From: CAYLLT01 sp964591605
GTDB lineage: Bacteria > Planctomycetota > Phycisphaerae > UBA1845 > PWPN01
Direction of reading: 5' to 3'
Length of the DNA stretch: 38,480 bases
NCBI GenBank assembly: GCA_964591605.1
Contig: CAZQEN010000025.1
Span: forward strand, 1 to 38,480
Part shown: piece by piece, positions 24,533 through 32,023 of the stretch
How positions within the stretch are numbered: position 1 is the first letter of the stretch
Layout of the letters: each line of letters starts with the position of its first letter
Program-made: the position numbers and the translations under genes
Notes under the pieces: generated by a model
What the model was told of the DNA's origin: nothing
Seen by the model: only the letters and a program-made list of their open reading frames with translations
Databases searched by the model: none

Positions 24533-24716
24533 CGCGCTAGGCCCGGCATTCATGCCGGGTAACCGGGTGGCATCGAATTGTCGATGCCGGTTTACCGGCA
24601 TTCTCGTCCCGGCCTACGCCACAGGCCGGCGCTGAAGCACGAAGAGAAGCCCGCTGGAAGCGGGCTCGAGGCCGACGGGACGCCCCGAACCCGGCCTGAA
24701 GGCCGGGCCTAGCGCG
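24533..24716. mobile_element. MITE-like element: 14-bp terminal inverted repeats around six hairpins
   Basis: The ends CGCGCTAGGCCCGG (24533-24546) and its exact reverse complement (24703-24716) bound 184 bp. Inside, six perfect stems follow one another: 24542-24559 (8 bp), 24569-24588 (8), 24585-24600 (7), 24609-24629 (7), 24648-24666 (8) and 24690-24707 (8). The element fills most of the gap between two convergent genes and has no open frame with a recognisable domain. No clear target-site duplication is visible. Confidence 0.7.
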
Positions 24717-24748
24717 AGACAACCGAGAGTGTGACGCCGAACAGGGCG

Positions 24749-25228
24749 TTATCCCGGGCGCCGCGACTCCAGGTAGCCCGAGAGGATCAGCGCGAGACCC
24801 ACCGCGACCCCCAGCATCTGATTCCACCCGAATCCGGGGCCGTGGCCGAATTTCAGGACATCCGCGAGGATGGTCAGGCCACCAGCCAGAATACCAAACA
24901 CCATCAGGGTGGGCACCCGCACGATGGCCGCCGTGAAGATGCAGACCAGGGCGATGCCCAGCCCCACCGCCTGCCGGGGCCCAAAACCCTCTGATCGCCC
25001 GAATCGCAGAACATCGGCGAACGCCGACAGCAGCACCACGAACGCGCCCAGCGAAAAGAGAATTGCCCCATAGTTGAGAAAACGGTCACGTGCCGGCCGA
25101 TCGGGCTGCTCGGCATCCGCGCAGCGCAGGCACAGATGGCGCATGGTCGGCCCGGACGACGCCTCGCTGGTGATGTGGACCAGGGCGGGCTCGCCGCAGC
25201 GTTCACAGACAGGCTGGGGCCGGCTCAC
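24749..25228 (-). CDS. Zinc-ribbon protein with duplicated membrane hairpin
   Basis: The 159-residue product has an N-terminal treble-clef-like zinc ribbon (CERCGEPALVHITSE, then MRHLCLRCAD), similar in spacing to the zinc domain found in UvrB-associated McsA-type proteins. About four membrane segments follow. The membrane part is an internal duplication: LLSAFADVLRFGRSEGFGP-RQAVGLGIALV and LTILADVLKFGHGPGFGW-NQMLGVAVGLALI align, sharing ADVL-x-FG and GFG-xx-Q-xx-G. No function is known to me. It differs from the CPTCGY paralogues at 15-16 kb. Confidence 0.75.
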   Translation of the reverse strand: MSRPQPVCERCGEPALVHITSEASSGPTMRHLCLRCADAEQPDRPARDRFLNYGAILFSLGAFVVLLSAFADVLRFGRSEGFGPRQAVGLGIALVCIFTAAIVRVPTLMVFGILAGGLTILADVLKFGHGPGFGWNQMLGVAVGLALILSGYLESRRPG

Positions 25229-25469
25229 GACGTTCCTCCGCGACCCGATGAAACCACAGGCAGAATTCCCCCATCAGAATGGCCATCGCCCCTGGCAACG
25301 TTGTCCATCCGGACTCGGGCCGGCAACGCGCTGGGGTCATTATACGTCCTCCTGCACGCCGGAATGGCGCGCGATGGCCGATAACCGCAGGGCTCGCTCG
25401 CCTGACTGACGATTATTCACCCGCCGGCGCGTCCAAGTCGAGGATCTGAATCCACATCGCAGACCCTCT

Positions 25470-25496
25470 CTCCGTGTGCTCGGTGAACTCTGTGGC
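25470..25496 (+). repeat. Three tandem 9-mers
   Basis: CTCCGTGTG, CTCGGTGAA and CTCTGTGGC stand head to tail, a degenerate 9-base repeat (CTCnGTGnn). Confidence 0.6.
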
Positions 25497-25534
25497 TCGT
25501 CCTGATGGAATTGTGCCACTGGAGGGTAAATGGG

Positions 25535-25552
25535 CCCCCGCTTCCGCGGGGG
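25535..25552. repeat. Short G/C hairpin
   Basis: CCCCCGC-TTCC-GCGGGGG forms a perfect 7-bp stem with a 4-base loop. No T-run follows, so an intrinsic terminator is unlikely. Confidence 0.5.
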
Positions 25553-25587
25553 GTTCTGACAGCGACGGCTCCCAAACTGCCGCTCAC

Positions 25588-25780
25588 CCCGGTCGGTGGG
25601 GCCCATGACAGAATCGGCGGGGTGGCATGGGTTCCGGCGCACCGGGATATTCGCCGATGCGAATGTCCCGGCGCCCCGGGACCCGTGCGGAGGCTCGCAC
25701 GGGCAACGTCGCCTTCGCTGCGCGAAGCCGACGCTGCCCATGCCACCCCGCCCAAAGTGTCACGCGCCCCGGCCGGTGGG
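25588..25780. mobile_element. Inverted-repeat element related to repeats at 1-50 and 28.9 kb
   Basis: A perfect 16-bp inverted repeat, GGCGGGGTGGCATGGG (25616-25631) and its complement (25737-25752), continues outward with matched blocks: TGACA/TGTCA at 25606-25610 and 25758-25762, then GGGGC/GCCCC at 25598-25602 and 25766-25770, each at equal spacing. The interior has three further stem-like blocks, including CCCGTGCG with CGCACGGG at 25682-25702. The left arm reads, inverted, as the core found at 25-50. This looks like a small non-coding mobile or palindromic element. Confidence 0.6.
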
Positions 25781-25831
25781 TCGGGGACCGGTTTTCGCCC
25801 GTGTCGCCGCTGCCGGCCGTACAATGTCCGA

Positions 25832-26443
25832 ATGGCCAGCCCACCCGAACGACCTTACGCCAGCCGTGGCGGTCAGAAGCTGGCGGCGGCGCTCGATCGC
25901 TTCCGGATCGATCCGGCCGGCTGGATCTGCGCCGATCTGGGCAGCAACGTCGGCGGCTTCGTCGATGTGCTGCTGCGGCGCGGGGCCGCCCGGGTGTATG
26001 CGATCGATACCGGCTACGGCGTGCTGGCGTACCGGCTGCGGACCGACCCCCGCGTCGTGGTGATGGAGCGGACCAACGCCATGCACGTGGAGCTGCCCGA
26101 GGCCGTGGATCTGGTCACCATCGACGTGGCGTGGACGCCGCAGCATCGCATCCTGCCCGCGGCACGCCGCCTGCTCAAGGCGGGCGGGCGGATCGTGACG
26201 CTCATCAAACCCCACTACGAAGCCGACCGCCGCCTCCTGCGCTCGGGTGTCCTGCCGGCCGGGCACGTGCCCGCGGTGCTCGAAACCGTGCTTGGCACGG
26301 CGAGCTCGCTGGGATTCACCGTGGAGGGGACGCTCGAAAGCCCTCTGCCGGGCCAGAAAGGCAACATCGAGTCGCTGGCCTGCCTGATCTGCCCGACGTC
26401 ATGCCGCGGCCGATCTGGGTCGGCCGATTCTTTTGGGAAGTAG
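25832..26443 (+). CDS. FtsJ/TlyA-like RNA 2'-O-methyltransferase without S4 domain
   Basis: The 203-residue product matches the catalytic part of TlyA: YASRGGQKLAAALDRF, the SAM-binding ICADLGSNVGGFVDVLLRRGAARVYAIDTGYG, RTNAMH, VDLVTIDVAWTP, VTLIKPHYEA and the C-terminal GNIESL. The likely K-D-K-E tetrad is present in the SRGGQK, TIDVAW, LIKPHYE and GNIES motifs. TlyA normally carries an N-terminal S4 RNA-binding domain of about 60 residues. Here the only good ATG stands directly before SRGG, and the frame upstream runs into repeat sequence. It probably methylates ribosomal RNA, but target choice without S4 is open. Confidence 0.85.
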   Translation: MASPPERPYASRGGQKLAAALDRFRIDPAGWICADLGSNVGGFVDVLLRRGAARVYAIDTGYGVLAYRLRTDPRVVVMERTNAMHVELPEAVDLVTIDVAWTPQHRILPAARRLLKAGGRIVTLIKPHYEADRRLLRSGVLPAGHVPAVLETVLGTASSLGFTVEGTLESPLPGQKGNIESLACLICPTSCRGRSGSADSFGK

Positions 26444-26512
26444 GGCCAGCGTTGTGGTGGTCGCTGCGGCGAATCGCGGCATGTGGCAAATCTCGCCCAT
26501 GGCGGACACACT

Positions 26513-26529
26513 GCAGGCGAGACGCCTGC
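26513..26529. repeat. Hairpin between convergent genes
   Basis: GCAGGCG-AGA-CGCCTGC, a perfect 7-bp stem, lies in the 150-base gap between the convergent methyltransferase and acetylesterase genes. It could help end transcription, although no T-run follows. Confidence 0.5.
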
Positions 26530-26593
26530 ACCACAAACGGCGGCCCTGCCCGGAAAAGTTTCCAGAGCGGGTGATCTTGCGAGGCGGCCGCGA

Positions 26594-28117
26594 TCAGGGT
26601 TTCGCAGCCGTAGCGGGCGCGGCGATCGGGATCGGCCCGAACACCGGTGCGGCCATGTCCTGATCGTCGGTGAGGTTGCAGTAGGGGTTGCGTCCGTATC
26701 CGTACCAGAGCTGTGCACCGGCGGGAAGGTCCCCGGCAAACTGGCACAGAACGGTGTTGGGCCGCTCCGGATCGACGACCGCGTCGTAGAATTCGGGAGC
26801 GGGCTTTCCGTCGGCCGTCCGCAGCGAGAAGCCGCCGATGAACTCCCTGGGACGCAGGCTGCCGTTGACGCGCGCGTAGGTGACGCGGATGACCCCCGGC
26901 TTTTCGAGCGCCGCCGAGACCAACTGCGGGCCGATGTCGACCTTTGTGTTCCCGAACAGGTCGCGATCCGCCACCCGGGCCATCCGCCGGCCGAGCCGCT
27001 TGAGGCCCGGCGTGCCGATGTGGATGATGTCGTCCAGATCGAGATCGATCGCCGGCACGGTCACCACGTGGGGCAGGTCGCCCGCGATGCGCCGCTCATC
27101 CTCCTGGACGGCGTTCCACCACTTGTCTTCGAACATGGGCAGGTTCACCCGGCTGAGCTGGACGAGATAGAAGGGCAGCTCCGGATCGCCGAAGTCGCGG
27201 CGCACCGCCTCGATGAAGGCCTTGAACTTGCCGTAGTATTCGGGCTGCGCCTTCGGATTGGCGTCCGATTCGCCCTGATACCAGAGGGCGCCCCTGACCT
27301 TGCCGCCGACGGCCTTGAAGCGGTCGTACATGGATCCGTAGAGGGAATCGCCGCCCTCGTCGCGGCGGGCCGGGTCCCACTGCGTCATGCTCGTGCCGCC
27401 GTGGGCGCAGGGCACCAGGCCGATGGGCACGCCGGTGCGAGCGTACAATTCCTTCGCAAACGGGAGGCCCAGGCCGGTGCCTTTCGGCGACGGTTTGCGC
27501 GGCGCAGTGCGGATCTTGTCGATCTCCTCCCGCGTGAGCTTGGGATTGGCGATGCGGTGATGCACGGCGTTGGGCGATTCGTTCAGCCGGTGCAGCGGCT
27601 CCTCGGCGACGGCCCACTGGTAGCGGGATTCAAACGCATGCACGGAGGGCGAAGGCTCCTCCACGTCGACCATGTCGCCCCAGCCCTGCATGTTGGACTG
27701 GCCGGCGAGGATCCAGAGGTCGCCGACGAGGACGTCGCCTGCGCTGGTGCGCGCGAGGACGCGCCCTTCTTCGCTGCGCACGCTCAACTCGATGTCGTAC
27801 GGCCCTCCTGGTGATATGTTTTCAATCGTGGCCGACCATCGCGACCCGTCCGCTTTGCCGACCATGCTTGCCTTTCCCCAGACCTTGCCGCGCAGAATGC
27901 GGGCCCACACCTGTCCGCTGACGGCGCATGTCCCTTCGCAACGGACGGTGCCCACGTTGTGCTCGTCACGCTGGATGACCTGGTACTTCTCCAGGCCGCG
28001 CGTGATCTGCAGGCTCGGGAGTTTTTCAGATTCTTCCCGTGAAAGGGCGCCCGGCTGAAGGCAACCGGCCTGCGTGGTCAATCCGATGGCGATCATGAAG
28101 GCGATGCGTGAACGCAC
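26594..28117 (-). CDS. Sialate O-acetylesterase-type lipoprotein (SGNH hydrolase)
   Basis: A 507-residue exported esterase of the SASA/DUF303 type, which removes O-acetyl groups from sialic acids or plant and algal sugars. The N-terminus MRSRIAFMIAIGLTTQAGC is a lipoprotein signal with Cys19. The hydrolase motifs are GQSNM (catalytic Ser141), HGGTSMTQW, WYQGESDA (279-286) and the DxxH pair in DDIIHIG (Asp363, His366). A beta-sandwich-like C-terminal part follows. The start is a GTG with AAGGAG seven bases upstream, a strong reason to prefer it. It probably works in the envelope on polysaccharide, alongside the heparinase-like protein encoded at 18-20 kb. Confidence 0.88.
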   Translation of the reverse strand: MRSRIAFMIAIGLTTQAGCLQPGALSREESEKLPSLQITRGLEKYQVIQRDEHNVGTVRCEGTCAVSGQVWARILRGKVWGKASMVGKADGSRWSATIENISPGGPYDIELSVRSEEGRVLARTSAGDVLVGDLWILAGQSNMQGWGDMVDVEEPSPSVHAFESRYQWAVAEEPLHRLNESPNAVHHRIANPKLTREEIDKIRTAPRKPSPKGTGLGLPFAKELYARTGVPIGLVPCAHGGTSMTQWDPARRDEGGDSLYGSMYDRFKAVGGKVRGALWYQGESDANPKAQPEYYGKFKAFIEAVRRDFGDPELPFYLVQLSRVNLPMFEDKWWNAVQEDERRIAGDLPHVVTVPAIDLDLDDIIHIGTPGLKRLGRRMARVADRDLFGNTKVDIGPQLVSAALEKPGVIRVTYARVNGSLRPREFIGGFSLRTADGKPAPEFYDAVVDPERPNTVLCQFAGDLPAGAQLWYGYGRNPYCNLTDDQDMAAPVFGPIPIAAPATAAKP

Positions 28118-28186
28118 GATGGACTCCTTATCAGCATGGAAAAAACGTCAGAGGGTCGGACGGCGAGAAGGGGACAAGGTGCGAAA

Positions 28187-28220
28187 GTGAGAAGGTGAGA
28201 AGGTGAGAGCACTTTCTCAC
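28187..28220. repeat. Three tandem 8-mers and inverted partner
   Basis: GTGAGAAG, GTGAGAAG, GTGAGAGC run head to tail at 28187-28210. TTCTCAC at 28214-28220 can pair with them. It lies between the Dabb and acetylesterase genes. Confidence 0.55.
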
Positions 28221-28274
28221 GTTCCCACTTTCCCGCGCGTTGCGGCGACGATGGCCGATGGTCTAACACGCGAA

Positions 28275-28329
28275 CCCCTCGCTGGCGCTTCGGGCTCTCC
28301 TGGTCCACCCTTCGCTCGCGCTTCGGGCG
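28275..28329. repeat. Two direct copies of a 20-base G/C repeat
   Basis: CCCTCGCTGGCGCTTCGGGC (from 28276) and a near copy (CCTTCGCTCGCGCTTCGGGC, from 28309) sit directly after the stop of the Dabb gene. Confidence 0.5.
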
Positions 28330-28779
28330 CTATCGCTGCGCGTCGAAGTCGTAGACCCGCACCTTCTCCCAGCGGTCCTGATGCTTCTTGAGGAGCTGTT
28401 CGTGGACCGGATGTACGCTGTAGGCGTCGTGGCCGGCTTTGTCATCGAAGTAGACGACCAGCCCCACCTGGTAGTCGGTCACATTCACGTCGCGGGCCAT
28501 GCGCAGGTCGCGCCGGCCGGCGTCGAGCCGGCGCACCGCCGGGATCTGCCGGAGCAGATGACAGTCGTGGATGAACTCGCTGACCTGCTCGTCGGTGACG
28601 CCGGGTTTGAACGTGAAGAAGACGCAATGGACGAATCGGGGTGAGCCGGCCGACCCGGATTCATGGCTTTGCTCGACGGCGGCCGAATGGGCGGTCGGTC
28701 CGGTCGTCGCGCACCCGACGGCCGCGAGCAGGGTGACGGCCGACAGAGCGGCGCAGACAAGGCGCAGGCTTCTGAGCAT
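28330..28779 (-). CDS. Dabb-domain (stress-responsive alpha/beta barrel) lipoprotein
   Basis: The 149-residue product has a lipoprotein signal (MLRSLRLVCAALSAVTLLAA with lipobox AVGC) and a Dabb ferredoxin-like domain from about residue 49: RFVHCVFFTFKPGVTDEQVSEFIHDCHLLRQIPAVRRL in parts, then DYQVGLVVYFDDKAGHDAYSVHPVHEQLL. The conserved HxVxFxFKxG and YxxHPxH motifs are clear. Dabb proteins are small dimers, mostly uncharacterised. Some are oxygenases or cyclases, but export as a lipoprotein is less usual. Upstream of the chosen ATG the frame is repeat DNA, so the later start is taken. GAGGGA precedes it. Confidence 0.82.
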   Translation of the reverse strand: MLRSLRLVCAALSAVTLLAAVGCATTGPTAHSAAVEQSHESGSAGSPRFVHCVFFTFKPGVTDEQVSEFIHDCHLLRQIPAVRRLDAGRRDLRMARDVNVTDYQVGLVVYFDDKAGHDAYSVHPVHEQLLKKHQDRWEKVRVYDFDAQR

Positions 28780-29154
28780 CACGTGTCCCTCGGAATGGAA
28801 GTGTCGCTCGCTCCCGCCCGCCACGTCGTGACCTCGACCTGTGCGGGGAGCGTGGGCTCTTATACAATCCCGCTTCATGGGACGCCACCCGGATTGGGTC
28901 ACCCGGCCCCGGCCCGGGGCGCACGGGCAGCGAGTACGCTGCCCATGCCACCCGGATTGGGTCACCCGGCCCATGCCACTCCGGCGATTCTGTCACGCCC
29001 CGCCGGCAGGGGTGCGTGATGCTTGGGGCTTGGCCGTCAGAAGCCCCGGCGCGCTGGAGGGGGCCGCGTGGGCGGACGTGCTGAGTGGCCGGGCGGGCGA
29101 CCAGCGGCCAAGGATTTCAGACCACTGGGATGCACCGACTTGGGGAGTGACGAC
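28780..29154. other. 375-base intergenic region with repeat modules
   Basis: It lies between divergent genes. It holds two exact 26-bp direct repeats, a hairpin GGGCAGCG-AGTA-CGCTGCCC (28925-28944), and at 28974-28996 a copy of the core shared with 25-50. 29010-29140 shows nothing I can name except GGGGAG before the transporter start. Confidence 0.6.
28884..28972. repeat. Pair of exact 26-bp direct repeats
   Basis: 28884-28909 and 28947-28972 are identical (beginning GCCACCCGGATTGGG, ending TCACCCGGCCC) and start 63 bases apart. They are variants of the ATGCCACC-GTCACG core found at 25-50 and 25.6-25.8 kb. Confidence 0.75.
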
Positions 29155-29541
29155 GTGAAATACGCGATTGCGCTGGTGATGGCCCTGACGCTGAACGCGG
29201 TGGCGAACCTGATGATGAAGATCGGCGCCAACCGCCTCAACACCGCTCCCATCAGCCTGAAAAGCGGCGCCGGAGCCCTGGCGACGGGTCTGCTGGCGAA
29301 CTGGGTGCTCCTGCTGGGTCTGGCGTTCTTTGCTGCCAACGTGGTGCTCTACACCTATGCCCTCAAGGGCATCCGGATCAGCACGGCCTATCCCGTCATG
29401 GTCGGCGCGGGCTTCGTGATCATCTCGATCGTCGCGTGGCGGTTTCTCGGCGAGCGGTTGACGCCCGCGCAGTGGGCAGGCGTGGCCCTGATCCTTCTGG
29501 GCGTCTGGCTCGTCGCCCGTGAGATGCGTCCGGCCGCCTGA
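29155..29541 (+). CDS. SMR/DMT-type four-helix membrane transporter
   Basis: A 128-residue protein with four hydrophobic segments in the small multidrug resistance/DMT layout: ALVMALTLNAVANLMMKIGA, a helix around WVLLLGLAFFAANVVLYTYAL, ISTAYPVMVGAGFVIISIVAW and a final ALILLGVWLVA. LGERLTPAQWAGVALILLGV is a classic SMR/DMT ending. In EmrE the proton- and drug-binding residue is Glu14; here position 14 is Asn, so it is not a classical multidrug antiporter. It may be closer to ArnE/ArnF-type lipid-linked sugar flippases. The start is a GTG with GGGGAG upstream. Confidence 0.8.
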   Translation: MKYAIALVMALTLNAVANLMMKIGANRLNTAPISLKSGAGALATGLLANWVLLLGLAFFAANVVLYTYALKGIRISTAYPVMVGAGFVIISIVAWRFLGERLTPAQWAGVALILLGVWLVAREMRPAA

Positions 29542-29621
29542 ATCCCCTGGCCGCGGCGGAGGGTCGATGGCGCCGCCGGCCCGCTCCGGCGGGATCGACC
29601 ACATCCGCCACCCGCCGCTGC

Positions 29622-30236
29622 TCAACGCGGATCGATGACGATCCGCACATCGTCGATGTAGTACGTGAGCTGGGTCTCGAAGACGGCGTCGATGCCCATG
29701 GCAACCCAGATTCGCCCCGTCGCATCGGTCGTCAGGTCGACCGTGTAGGAGTACTGCTTCCAGCCGGCCGCCTGATTTGTGTTCTGCGTGAGATCGAAGT
29801 CGTCTTCTCGCCGCGGCCGCTCATTGCCCGCGAAGGCGGCGACCCGCGCGATGGTCACATCGCTCGCGTCCACGCTCCAGAGAGCAAAGGAAAGCGTCAC
29901 GCGGTAGTTCTGGCTCGGCACGAGACTGAAGATGTGCTCGATCCACAGCGTGCCGTCGGCCTGTCTCCCGTCGAGCGAGAGCCGGGCCGAGCGCAAGCCT
30001 TCGAAGGCCTCCTCTTCGCTGAGGGTGACCGAAGCGGCCACCGGATGGCCCGGATTACTCGGATCGTTGGGCAGATCCGCGTCCTGGACCCAGTTGACCA
30101 GGCCCTGCTCGAAGCCGTCATTGAGCGTCACCTGGGTCGGGGTGGGATCGGGATCCGGATTGACCAGGGGCGGACAACCGCCGAAGCGAAGGACCGTCGC
30201 GGACAGCAAAGGCATCAACGTGACGAACAGGCGCAT
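29622..30236 (-). CDS. Lipoprotein with carbohydrate-binding-module-like domain
   Basis: The 204-residue product starts with a lipoprotein-type signal (MRLFVTLMPLLSATVLRFGGC), then a Pro/Asp linker, then one beta-sandwich: DGFEQGLVNWVQDADLPNDP, SARLSLDGRQADGTLWIEHIF, YRVTLSFALWSVD, YSYTVDLTTDATGRIWVAMGI and YYIDDVRI. The opening FEQGLxxW and the closing YYIDDVRI are typical of CBM4/9-type jelly rolls, but no binding site can be fixed. AGGAG precedes the ATG. It is probably a surface lipoprotein. Confidence 0.75.
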   Translation of the reverse strand: MRLFVTLMPLLSATVLRFGGCPPLVNPDPDPTPTQVTLNDGFEQGLVNWVQDADLPNDPSNPGHPVAASVTLSEEEAFEGLRSARLSLDGRQADGTLWIEHIFSLVPSQNYRVTLSFALWSVDASDVTIARVAAFAGNERPRREDDFDLTQNTNQAAGWKQYSYTVDLTTDATGRIWVAMGIDAVFETQLTYYIDDVRIVIDPR

Positions 30237-30397
30237 TGAACGTCTCCTGCCCAAAGCGGCGTGAACGGCTTATCGTATGACTCGACCAGGTGGCCCGGCA
30301 AGCGCCTCACGCTCGTGCAACCGCATGGGGGGTGTATTCGGGGTTCAGTGGTACGGCCGGCGCGCATCCCGATGTGCATCGGGCCGCAGGGCACCCG

Positions 30398-31891
30398 TCA
30401 ACGCGAGCCGAGGAAGACGGTTCCCAGGGTGCGCAGCAGGATGGTGAGGTCCAGCTCGAGCGACATGTGCTTGATGTACCAGAGATCGAGCTGGAGCTTG
30501 CGGCGGGCGTCGTCGACGCTGGCCCCGTAGCGGTAGTTGATCTGGGCCCAGCCCGAGAGTCCGGGTTTGACCAGGTGCCGCTCGTTGTAGAAGGGGATCT
30601 TGGCGGCGAGCTGCTCGACGAACTCCGGGCGTTCAGGCCGCGGGCCGATGATCGACATCTGGCCCAGCAGAATGTTCCACAGTTGCGGCAGCTCGTCCAG
30701 GCGCGTCCGGCGGAGCAGGCGGCCGACGCGCGTCACGCGCGGATCGTCGATGGCCGCCCACGCGTGCCCGTATCGCTCGGCCGAGGGGATCATTGTGCGG
30801 AACTTGTGCAGCGTGAACAGCCGCCCGTTGAGCCCCACCCGCTGCTGGCTGTAGAGCACCGGGCCGTCGCTGTCGAGCCTGATGAGCAGGGCAATGAGCG
30901 GCCAGAACGGCAGGGTGAGCACCAGACCGGCCAGCGCGCCGAGGATGTCGCACGCCCGCTTGATCATGAGCTGCGATTCGCGGTAGTGCTTGAGATCGGC
31001 GAACAGGAACCACGTCGGATCGAGATGCGAGACCGGCACTTCGCTGAGCACCTGTTCGTAGAAGGTCGAGAGGTTGGTGACGCGGCAGCCCAGGCGCAGG
31101 CAGCGCAGCGCCCGGTCGAGCACTTTGCCGCTGCGCGACAGGCCGGCCCCGACCACGACCTCGTCGATCTCGTGCTCGCGGCAGATGCGCTCCAGGTCGT
31201 CGATGGTGCCCAGAACCGGGCCCTCCATCTGGCGCCCGGTCAGATTCGGTTCGGTGCTGACGTAGCCGACCAGCTTGTAGCGCCGGGAGAGCCCTTTACC
31301 GCATTCTGGAGGAGTAATCCAGCAGTTCTTATCAGTGCCGACGATGACGAACCGCCGGCTGTCGTGCCGGACCAGGAGGGTCACCAGCAGGCGGATCGAA
31401 CCGGCCCCGGCGAGGTAGATCAACCCGGCGACCGCCAGCACGCCGCGGCTCTGCAGCTCGTGCATGCACAGCGAGATGATCAGCCCGGTGATGGCGACGG
31501 CGGCCCCCACGGACAGCAGCGAGCGGGCCACCACCCGGGAGCCGCGCAGCAGCGTCTGCTGCTCGTAGAGTCCGAAAACCAGGCCGGCCACCACGATCGC
31601 CGGCCCCTGAACCAGGCACGTCTCGAGCCACGAGAACTGCACCCAGTGTCCGCCGGGGCGCCACACGAAGGCGGCGTATCCGGCATAGACGCCCGCACCG
31701 ATCACCAGCATGTCCAGCAGGCCCCACAGGGCCCAGGGAGCTTCCAGAAGCGTGTCGCCCAGCGAGGCCAGCCATCCACGCCCGGGGTTGGCCGGTTCGG
31801 GGGGGACCAGCACGAGCCGGGGCGCCGGACGCGGATCCGACAGACCCGGCAGCCGCGGAGCCACGGAACCGTGTATGAAACGAAGTGTCAC
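30398..31891 (-). CDS. Polyprenyl-phosphate sugar-1-phosphate transferase (exopolysaccharide initiation)
   Basis: A 497-residue polyPGT of the WbaP/EpsE type, which loads the first sugar-1-phosphate onto undecaprenyl phosphate at the membrane. The N-terminal half has four to five membrane helices and a CoA-binding-like domain (RRFVIVGTDKNCW, LGTIDDLERICREHEIDEVVVG). The C-terminal catalytic half shows IKRACDILGALAGL with the re-entrant helix, GPVLYSQQRVGLNGR, HKFRTM, RRTRLDELPQLWNILLGQM with the catalytic Asp-Glu, IGPRPERPEF and KPGLSGWAQINYRYG. The start is a GTG behind GAGAGG. No glycosyltransferase or Wzx/Wzy gene is adjacent, so the polysaccharide locus is elsewhere or incomplete here. 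It uses the product of uppS. Confidence 0.92.
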   Translation of the reverse strand: MTLRFIHGSVAPRLPGLSDPRPAPRLVLVPPEPANPGRGWLASLGDTLLEAPWALWGLLDMLVIGAGVYAGYAAFVWRPGGHWVQFSWLETCLVQGPAIVVAGLVFGLYEQQTLLRGSRVVARSLLSVGAAVAITGLIISLCMHELQSRGVLAVAGLIYLAGAGSIRLLVTLLVRHDSRRFVIVGTDKNCWITPPECGKGLSRRYKLVGYVSTEPNLTGRQMEGPVLGTIDDLERICREHEIDEVVVGAGLSRSGKVLDRALRCLRLGCRVTNLSTFYEQVLSEVPVSHLDPTWFLFADLKHYRESQLMIKRACDILGALAGLVLTLPFWPLIALLIRLDSDGPVLYSQQRVGLNGRLFTLHKFRTMIPSAERYGHAWAAIDDPRVTRVGRLLRRTRLDELPQLWNILLGQMSIIGPRPERPEFVEQLAAKIPFYNERHLVKPGLSGWAQINYRYGASVDDARRKLQLDLWYIKHMSLELDLTILLRTLGTVFLGSR

Positions 31892-32023
31892 AAGCCTCTC
31901 CCGCTTGAATCTGCTTGTGCTATCGGCGCCACTCCGGAAGGGGGTGAGTTATCAAGTGCGTCTTGACGAGGGACTCGGCGGAATTAACTCCACCCGGCTG
32001 CTCAGATACCGATAAACAGAGGG

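Larger units (their letters stand above)
25229..25831. other. 600-base intergenic region made mostly of repeats
   Basis: The region lies between divergent genes. It contains a 9-mer tandem tract (25470-25496), a hairpin (25535-25552) and an inverted-repeat element (about 25588-25780). Open frames through it read low-complexity sequence and match no domain I know. A promoter for the methyltransferase gene must lie here but is not evident. 25229-25440 shows no structure I can name. Confidence 0.6.

Noticed and set aside
24537..24827. 96-residue minus-strand frame across the hairpin array
   Set aside because: It follows the stems of the repeat element and overlaps the zinc-ribbon gene end; no coding signature.
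25535..25552. Rho-independent terminator
   Set aside because: The stem is good but no run of T follows on either strand.
25340..25831. Open frames on both strands in the intergenic repeats, including an in-frame extension of the methyltransferase
   Set aside because: They translate palindromic repeats, have no domain, and the methyltransferase motif begins directly after the ATG at 25832.
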